From Roridomyces roridus (Eukaryota; Basidiomycota; Agaricomycetes; Agaricales; Mycenaceae), in contig JARKIF010000009.1 in assembly GCA_029378245.1 (NCBI GenBank), positions 620,001 to 684,000 on the forward strand: a stretch of DNA of 64,000 nucleotides. Direction: 5' to 3'. Positions within the stretch are counted from its first letter, which is position 1. The number at the start of each line of letters is the position of its first letter. Below the pieces are notes generated by a model. That model saw only the letters and a list, made by a program, of their open reading frames with translations. It had not been told where the DNA came from and ran no database searches. The translations under genes and the position numbers were made by a program. Positions 53,710 to 64,000 of this stretch are shown here, one piece after another.

Positions 53710-55091
53710 TCAACGTGCGCAACAACCCTTGGCGGGAGAAGCAGCAGGCACTTTGTTGTGTTCTTTGCAAGACCCGGTGCACGATTTCCCGCAGGTACAG
53801 GATCCATTCGGGCACGCACAGTGGCCTCCACAACATTCCAGCTTGGGCAGATTCACCAGCCCAAACGGCAGCCCGCGTTCCCGCTCGAGGGCAGCGGCGG
53901 GGTAGACCATGATATTCATAGGATCAAAGGCGACGCCCGAGCCCATCTTGCGGTTGCTGGGAGGAGCGGGGAGAGCCGCCGCCCTGGCCAAGAACTGGTC
54001 GATAAAGCTGTCGGAGATTTGCCCCGTGAGCGTTGGCGCACTCGTTGATGCATGCCCAGGTAGAGTGATCCCCGCGTTCGAATCGACACAAGTCCCGCAC
54101 CCATCGGCACAACTCTTGCGATCCTTGGCTGCGTGTTCCGGTCCTCGGTGCTCCACACATCCGGGGCAGGCACACTCGAGACCACATGTACAGCCTGATC
54201 CTGCAAGGGACGTAATTATGCTCATTGGAGGCATGGTCGCAAAGGTGGGAATCGAAGGAGAGGGCGAAGCTTCGTCAAAGAGGAAGGGGGGTAAGTCGGG
54301 CCCTGGCGCGCGCTCGGTGGTGATGTTCTTCGGCCGTTTGCGATGGTTCGGGCTTGGCGGTCTTGTTGTCGGGCGCTTGGCACTCGGTGAGGAGCGCGGC
54401 TGCTCGTTGCTGCTGCAGCACATGGCGGCGGCTCGTGCGAGGTTAGCCAAACCCGACGACGGTGTGTGAGAGTCTGTAGTAGCGCGGCATTTGCACTTCC
54501 ATACGCTCCTGCAGTTGCATGGATTCAGCAGCGAATCGACTGCATGAAATGCATTAGAACGGCGTAAAAGCAAGAATAGAAGTAGCTATATACCTCGCTG
54601 CCGAGAATCGGGTGGGATGGACGATCGTGAGCTTGCTGGGAGGACGTCCCGGAGGCCATTAGGTAGTGCCGGGGCGATTGGTATGTATCTCCGGGCTGGG
54701 GCAAGTTAGACCAACGTGTACAGACGTGTCCAGAGAGGACCAGTTGCGCACATTTCGCCGAGGAAGACGGCAGTAGCAGGCCCCTAGAGGGCGCATCCTC
54801 TTGTGGACAGTTGCATTTGGAGTGGACGCGGCGTGATTGGCGTAGTTCGCGGCATTTTTCGCACTGAGAGACGGGTCGGCCCTTCTTCTTGATCTCGAAC
54901 AGAGGACGGTCGGTGTGATGGCAAGAGGAAGAGCGGTGGCCCTTTATGCAGGATTCACTGGGGGTGGGATGGGCGACGGTGTAGGCAAGAATGGAATGTT
55001 CTCACCACGCAAACTTCTTGTTATTCACAAAAACCTGGGGAGGCGGGTGAGCTCGGGGATGTCTCCACAAGATAGCGTAGATACTCACCAT
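53710..55091 (-). CDS. Copper-fist transcription factor (Mac1/Cuf1-like)
   Basis: The first coding exon is just ATG (55089-55091) followed by a 54-bp intron. The next gives VFVNNKKFA, then CESCIKGHRSSSCHHTDRPL, FEIKKKGRPVSQCEKCRELR and RRVHSKCNC. This is the copper-fist DNA-binding domain with its zinc site (CX2CX8CXH) and the KGRP minor-groove motif. The C-terminal half has two Cys clusters: CTCGLECACPGCVEH (CXCX3CXCX2CX2H) and CACPNGSCTCGKSC followed by CKEH and a final CCAR. Such clusters bind Cu(I) in Mac1/Cuf1-type regulators and turn target activation off or on with copper. Length is about 400 aa. Exons around 54480-54720 are approximate. It shares a 660-bp promoter region with TOP2. 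Confidence 0.9.
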
Positions 55092-55751
55092 GACGAAGGG
55101 CCCGCTAAGGGTGAAACGCAGGGCGGTGGGAGACCTGAGGGCGGGGACCAGAGCAAGGAAGTTATAGTATGACAGGCGCGGTCCCTGATGGAGCGAATTT
55201 CTGGACGCCGAGGACTCGAGGAGTATCTTTGCAGCATTGCGCCATCGCGAAGCTAGTCTGTGCCAATCTCGTCCTGCATGCACAATTGAACGTAACTACC
55301 GTCTGCACCGAGCTACCTGCTAACTGCATAGCTAAAACCCCGCGATTCAGTGCAAGACTCAATCAAGACTCATTGCACTGCGGGTTTACGCCGTAGCTGT
55401 GGCTTTATTGCGTCAAACAACTATCTATGTCTCTAGTCCCTCCCGCCGAGTACGGCCGGATGATGAGCATTGAGCGCGGGGACTCGGAATGCGAAGATTG
55501 TGCCGTGTATTTCCCTCGTAGTCTCCCTAGATAAGATAAGATTGCCAGTACCCATCTCGTGACACGACATTTTTCGTTACTTGTCCACGACCACCTTTGC
55601 GAGTGCTGGTCTCTCGCCACTGTGAATGCTTCGTGCGGTTTTTCGTTGTGGAATTTATTCGCGACGCATCACGTGCCAGGTCAACAGAATCAGATCAAAC
55701 GCGCGCTTGACCTCAACCAACACCACCACCCACTCGCGCCACTTTGCTGCC
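55092..55751. other. Divergent promoter region, copper-fist gene and TOP2
   Basis: 660 bp separate the two start codons. Short open frames on both strands have no motif. A C/A-rich tract (CAACACCACCACCCACTCG) precedes the TOP2 ATG and is probably its leader. Confidence 0.45.
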
Positions 55752-58700
55752 ATGAGCTCGGACGAGGGCGAGAATTTCGACTTTGTCGACGACGGCTCCG
55801 ACTCTGAGGGCTACGCACCCACAAAGAAGGTGCAACGCCTCGACACCCCTTGCACTCTGGCTAACCACACTCTAGACCACCAAGAAGGCGCCAGCAAAGG
55901 CCAAGGCTGCCCCCAAGGCGACCAAGATCGCGCCCAAGGCCAAGGCCACCGCCGCCACCAAATCAAAGGCCGCGCCAAAGAAGAAGATCCTCGCTGACCG
56001 CAACGACGCGGATGACAGCGCCAACGAGGGAGGCGACGCGTCGGACGGCCCAGTCGCCGGTCCTTCCACCTCTGGTGACGTGCCTGCACCCGCACGCAAG
56101 GACAAGACTGCATCGGAAAAGTACACCAAGGTGCGTCTCACCTGTAGGCTGGCTTCCCATCTGACTGCCACCCGCAGCTCTCGCAAATCGAGCACATCTT
56201 GGTCCGCCCCGATTCCTACATCGGTAGCATAGAGAAGATTACACAACAGGTGTGGACCCACGACAAGGACACCAATCGTATGGTTTTCCGCGAAGTCACC
56301 TTCGTTCCCGGCTTTTTCAAGATTGTCGACGAAATTCTCGTCAATGCTGCTGATCATAAGGTGCGTACAACTGTTCCCATGACTCCCTTTACCCTCAGAC
56401 GCGTCGTAGATAACTGACCCCAATATGGATACCCTCAAAGTCGAGATCAACGTCGAGGACAACCTGATCTCCGTTTACAACAACGGCCAGGGCATCCCGA
56501 TCGAGATCCATTCGACCGAGAAGGTTTACATCCCCGAGCTCATTTTCGGCCATCTCCTGGCCGGGTCCAGCTTTGACGACAACGAGAAGAAGCTTACCGG
56601 TGGTCGTAACGGTTACGGTGCCAAACTCGCCAATATCTACTCTCACGAGTTCACCGTCGAGACCGCGGATAGGAAGAACTCTCAGAAGTACAAGCAGACC
56701 TGGACCAAGAATATGGGTGTCTGCGGCAAGGCCAAGATCACGAGCAATGCCAAAGGCGACGAGTGGACGAAAATCACGTTCCGTCCTGATCTCAAGCGTT
56801 TCGGCATGGACTCCATCGACGAGGACACCGCCAGTCTTCTTCGGCGGCGCGTCTACGATTTGGCCGGTACGGTCAAGGACGTCAAAGTCTTTTACAACGA
56901 CAAGCGGATCTCGGCCATCAAGAATTTCAAGCAGTACATGGAAATGTACCTTTCCTCCGCTGCCGACGCGGCCAGTGAGGCTGCAGGTGGCGCTGCTACG
57001 ACCAAGGCGTCTCTCATCCACGAGAGAATCAACAACCGTTGGGAGGTCGGTTTCGCCGTCTCCGATGGGTCGTTCCAACAAGTGTCCTTTGCCAACTCGA
57101 TTTCGACCACGAAAGGCGGGACTCATGTCAACGTCATCACCGACCAGATCTCAAAGCACATCCTCGCTACCATTGGCAAGAAGAACAAGGGTGCAGCGGT
57201 CAAGGCAGCGCAGATCAAGAGCCACATGTGGATCTTTGTGAACGCTCTGATCGAGAATCCGACCTTTGACAGTCAGACCAAGGATACGCTTACCCTGCAA
57301 GCGTCGAAATTCGGGACCAAGCCCGTGCTTTCAGAAGAATTTTTGAAGAAAGGTGCGTTAACCTCCGAGCGCGACGATTAGACCCATGATCTCTTTCCAG
57401 TCATGAAGTCCCCAATCGTCGAGAATATTCTCAACTGGGCGCAATTCAAGGCGGACCAGCAGATCAAGAAGACCGACGGCACTAAGCGTAGTCGGCACGT
57501 CGTTTACTTTCTCTGAACTACGACAATCTCATTCAGTTTCCTCAGCTTGACCGGCTTGCCCAAGCTCGCCGACGCCAACAATGCCGGAACAAAATACGCC
57601 AAGGACTGCACTCTCATTCTGACGGAAGGAGATTCCGCCAAGTCTCTCGCCATCGCTGGGTTGAGTGTGGTTGGCCGTGACAACTTTGGAGTGTTCCCTC
57701 TACGTGGGAAGCTGCTCAACGTTCGGGAGGCCAAACATGATCAGATCATGAAGAACGAGGAGATACAGAATATCAAGCAGATCATGGGGCTTCAGCACGG
57801 GAAGGAGTATACGAGTACAGCGAGTTTGCGGTACGGGAGGCTCATGATTATGACTGATCAGGTATGTCTTTGGATTTTGAGATGGTGGTAATTGACCTCA
57901 ACGCGCACAGGATCACGACGGTTCCCATATCAAGGGTCTTATTATCAACTACCTCGACCACTTCTATCCCTCGCTGCTCAAGCTTGATGACTTTTTGGTC
58001 GAATTCGTGACACCTATCGTTCGAGTGACCAAAGGCACGACCAAGAAGAACTTTTTCACCATTCCCGAGTTTGAGCAGTGGCTCGAGGATACTCCGGGCT
58101 CGGATCGATGGACTGTCAAGTATTACAAGGTCCGTCAACATCTCTTTCTGACGCATATGTCTGAACGTTCGGACAGGGGTTGGGAACCAGCAAAGATGAG
58201 GACGCGCGCGATTATTTCAGTCACATGGAGAAGCATATGATCCCGTTCGCGGCTACCCAAGAGGGCGACCGGGACTTGATAGACCTGGCATTCAGCAAGA
58301 AGAAGGCGGACGACCGGAAGGAGTGGTTGCGCCAGTTCAAGGTAATCATATTCCTCTCTCCCTGCCTGTAACGACTCATAATTCGCGACAGCCCGGAACG
58401 TACTTGGACCATCGATTGGAGGAGATTCCATACTCCGAGTTTGTGAACAAGGAGCTGATTCTGTTCTCCATGGCGGATAATATCCGATCGATCCCTTCGG
58501 TTTCTGATGGGCTGAAGCCTGGTCAACGGAAAGTCATCTGGGCTTGCTTCAAGCGGAATATGAAGACTGAGATCAAGGTGGGTCTGTGCGCAGTTGCATT
58601 GCGATCCGTTTTCTTATCCTTTACCGCAGGTCGCTCAGTTGGTTGGTTACATTGGCGAGAAAGCCGCGTACCACCACGGTGAAGTCAGTTTGGCTTCGAC

Positions 58701-61100
58701 GATCGTCAATCTTGCCCAGACGTATGTCGGGAGCAACAACATCAACCTTCTCGAGCCCAACGGACAATTCGGAACACGTGACCAGGGCGGCAAGGACGCT
58801 GCGTCTGCGCGTTATATCCACACCCTTCCCTCGCGCATCGCGCGTACTATTTACCACCCGCACGACGATCCGCTTCTCACGCAGCAGAAGGACGATAACC
58901 TGATTATCGAGCCGGAATGGTACATGCCGGTTGTGCCGCTCGTCCTGATCAACGGTGCCGAGGGTATCGGCACGGGTTGGAGTACCAGCATCCCGTGCTT
59001 CAACCCCGACGATATTGTGGCCAATTTGCGGAGAATGATGAACGGCGAGGAGATGGTGCCTATGCAGCCTTGGTGGCGCGGGTTCAAGGGCGAGATCCGG
59101 CCAACGTCCAAGAACAAGTACGATGTTTTTGGTCTGGTGAACAAGCTCAGTGCCACCAGTGTGGAGATTACCGAGTTGCCGGTAGGCAAGTGGACTCAGA
59201 ACTACAAGGCGGAGTTGGAGGCTATGATTGCAGGCAAGGATAGCGAGCCGGGGACGATCAAGGTTTGTTCCACTCTTTTCAATGTTTCGTATTTGACGGC
59301 GTGTCTTCAGGACTACAAAGAGTACCACGATAACACGAACGTGCACTTTGTCATCAACATGGATGCAAAGAATCTCGAAAAGGCCGAGGAGAAGGGTCTG
59401 ATCGAGTTCTTCAAACTCTCGTCCAAGTTTACGACGTCCAACATGATCTGCTTTGACTTTGACGGCAAGATCAAGAAGTATAATTCGCCCGAGGAGATTA
59501 TCGAGGACTTTTACCCTCAGAGGTTGGCGTTTTATCAGAAGCGCAAGGTCCACACTTTTGTTGCTTGTTTGTTTTTGTTTGCTGACCGGAGATTAGGACC
59601 ATCTCGCGAAAGAGCTGCAAAATGTCTTTGAAAAGCTCACCAATCAGGCCCGATTCGTGCAGATGATTGTGGACAAGGAGCTTGTCGTCTCGAATCGCAA
59701 GAAGGCCGATATTATCGTCGATCTCAAGAAACACGAGTTCCGGCCTTTCCCCAAGATCAGCAAAGCCAAGGAGGCTGGAGAGGAGGAGGAGGCTTTGGAG
59801 GACGAGGAATCGCAGGGGTCGGCAGGCGACTTTGATTACCTCTTGGGCATGGCTATCTCGAGTCTGACCAGGGAGAAGGTGAATTCCTCGCCCCTACTTT
59901 TCTGAGGCATTTCTGACCCCGCCCTAGATCGAGAAATTGCGCCAGACTGCATCAGAGAAGGAAGATGAGCTGCTTACGTTGCTCAAGATCTCGCCCAAAG
60001 AGATGTGGAATACCGATTTAGATAAATTCATGGCCGAGTGGGAGGCAAGTTGTTTATTGAACCACTTTTGGTTTCTTCTGACGGCGAGTGCTAGGCATTG
60101 GTAGAGTCCATCGAGGCCAAGGTGGCGATTGGCGGCAAGGGCAAACGCAAAAACGCGGTGCTCCGAACGCGCAAGTCGATTGGCAAGAAGCGTGGCTCCG
60201 ACTCTGAGGACGACTTCAAACCGATCAAGGCTGCCGCTGCCAAGCGCAAAGCGCCGGAATCCAAACGCCCGAAGCCTGCTGCCGTCAAGGAAGAGGACGA
60301 TGACGAGGAGGTTGTACCACCGCCCAAGAAACGGGCACCTGCAAAGAAGAAAGACGCCATGGATGTCGACGAGGAGGAGGAAGTCGTTGCGGTAGCGGCG
60401 AAGAAACGGGCGCCACCGAAGAAGAAGGTCGTCGAGTCGGATGTTGATTCGGACGACGAGGATGATGAGGAAGTCATCCCGGCGCCCAAGAAACGTGCGG
60501 CACCAAAGAAGGCTGATAAAGATGACATGGATGTGGACGAGGTCCCGCCGCCGAAAAAGAAGGCTCCTGCCAAGAAGTCTGCAGACTCGGACAGTGAGAT
60601 TGAGGTCGTTAAGGAGGCGCCGAAGAAGACCAAGGCCACTCTGACCATCGACTCGGACGATGACGAGCCGCCGAAGGGCAAGGGCAAGGCGAAGGCTGCG
60701 CCTAAGCGGAAGAGGTATGCCTGTTGAGTTCTTGACAAATATTTTGCTGATAGTGCTTAGTTTGGATAGTACGGTAGACAGCGACGACGAACCGCCCAAG
60801 AAGAAGAAGCAGGTGCAACCGTCTGTGGCAGAGTTCTTTGGCAAAGCTGGGCCAAGCAAACCCAAGATCTCCAAGAGCATGAAGCCTGCCTCGCCTCCGA
60901 AGCCGAAAAAGGCGCCAACGAAAAAGGTCGCAGACAGTTCCGACGATGAACTGAACTACGATGATATTCCGGTTGCGCCTGCGCGGACGGCGGCTCGTCC
61001 TACGCGTGCACCGCCCAAGAAGTACGTTGAGATCCCGTCGGACGACGACGACGACGAGGGCGCTGGGGTCGGTTCTGAGTCTATGTTTGTGGACGAGTAG
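55752..61100 (+). CDS. TOP2: DNA topoisomerase II
   Basis: An acidic and Ala/Lys-rich N-terminus precedes the GHKL ATPase (ILVRPDSYIGS, DEILVNAADHK, GGRNGYGAKLANIYS). Then come a transducer, the Toprim domain (LILTEGDSAKSLAIAGLS, PLRGKLLNVREA, DHDGSHIKGL), the breakage-reunion domain with the catalytic Tyr in ASARYIHT, PNGQFGTRDQGGKDA and GAEGIGTGWSTSIPC. A disordered C-terminal domain with repeated KKRAPxKK units separated by acidic SDSE-type sites ends SMFVDE. The enzyme passes one duplex through another, needed for chromosome segregation. About 13 introns of 46-65 bp are present; all joins restore frame. Estimated length is near 1,550 aa, a little above most fungal enzymes because of the tail. 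VPS34 starts 106 bp downstream on the same strand. Confidence 0.97.
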
Positions 61101-61206
61101 ATGCTTAATTTTCACGCTTTCCTTGTATTCAATACTATAATCGCATTGCATCTTCCTCTGAACTTCTGGCGACACAGCCACACATTCCCTGCTTTAAACC
61201 GCGTTC

Positions 61207-64000
<2,794 letters not shown>

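Noticed and set aside
58621..59553. 310-codon minus-strand open frame opposite TOP2
   Set aside because: It is antisense to a highly conserved TOP2 exon and shows no motif; it is open because of the codon bias of the plus strand.
59924..60880. 318-codon minus-strand open frame opposite the TOP2 tail
   Set aside because: It reads as Leu/Arg and Ser/Phe runs, the mirror image of the Lys/Glu-rich repeats in TOP2. No start context or family.

Overview
This window looks like nuclear DNA of a filamentous basidiomycete, most likely an Agaricomycete. Genes are densely packed on both strands and split by many short introns, mostly 44-60 bp with GT-AG ends. The proteins (Yap1 with two cysteine-rich domains, copper-fist factor, Ssn6, Sth1, bifunctional-type chorismate synthase) are fungal. 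Single-pass Ser/Pro-rich membrane proteins and an alanine-tailed secreted protein are typical of Agaricomycetes. A Rhizoctonia/Ceratobasidium-like source is possible, but that is inference. I saw no tRNA, rRNA, CRISPR array or biosynthetic cluster.

Layout, left to right. 1-4.4 kb: a partial gene end, an intronless orphan, a possible small membrane protein and the Rab exchange factor DSS4. 4.9-12.6 kb: GCN20 (ABC-F), a single-pass membrane protein, a DUF7704-like membrane protein and a CofD/UPF0052 protein. 12.7-16.9 kb: an acidic orphan, a pogo/Tc1-like MITE, chorismate synthase ARO2 with a perfect Gcn4-type site upstream, and a conserved-looking orphan. 18.4-26.8 kb: a SAP30-like factor, a secreted protein with duplicated introns, an ADAM metalloprotease and a pepsin-like protein that seems to lack one catalytic aspartate. 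27.1-34.1 kb: mitochondrial CLPP, the nuclear-envelope protein BRL1/BRR6, a SERF-like small protein and the co-repressor SSN6. 34.9-44.1 kb, all minus: YAP1, ERF4 and STH1. 44.3-53.5 kb: KU80, SRP68, GET3, HEM3 and a UBE2W-like E2. 53.7-64 kb: a copper-fist regulator, TOP2 and VPS34, which runs off the right edge.

The genes are mostly unlinked housekeeping functions rather than one pathway. Themes that recur are chromatin and DNA (SSN6, STH1, KU80, TOP2, SAP30-like), membrane-protein targeting and traffic (SRP68, GET3, DSS4, VPS34, ERF4) and stress or nutrient control (GCN20, YAP1, copper fist).

The most unusual features concern gene structure. There are two 6-nt micro-exons (ADAM zinc motif; ClpP), 11-nt micro-exons in HEM3 and the E2 gene, and a GET3 P-loop encoded on an 18-nt exon flanked by two GC-AG introns of exactly 47 bp. 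Three related 48-bp introns sit in an alanine-rich tail. Six single-base frame breaks occur in otherwise conserved genes (GCN20, SSN6 three times, YAP1, ERF4); I read these mainly as assembly errors, but they would wreck automatic gene models. No wholly new multi-gene system was found.
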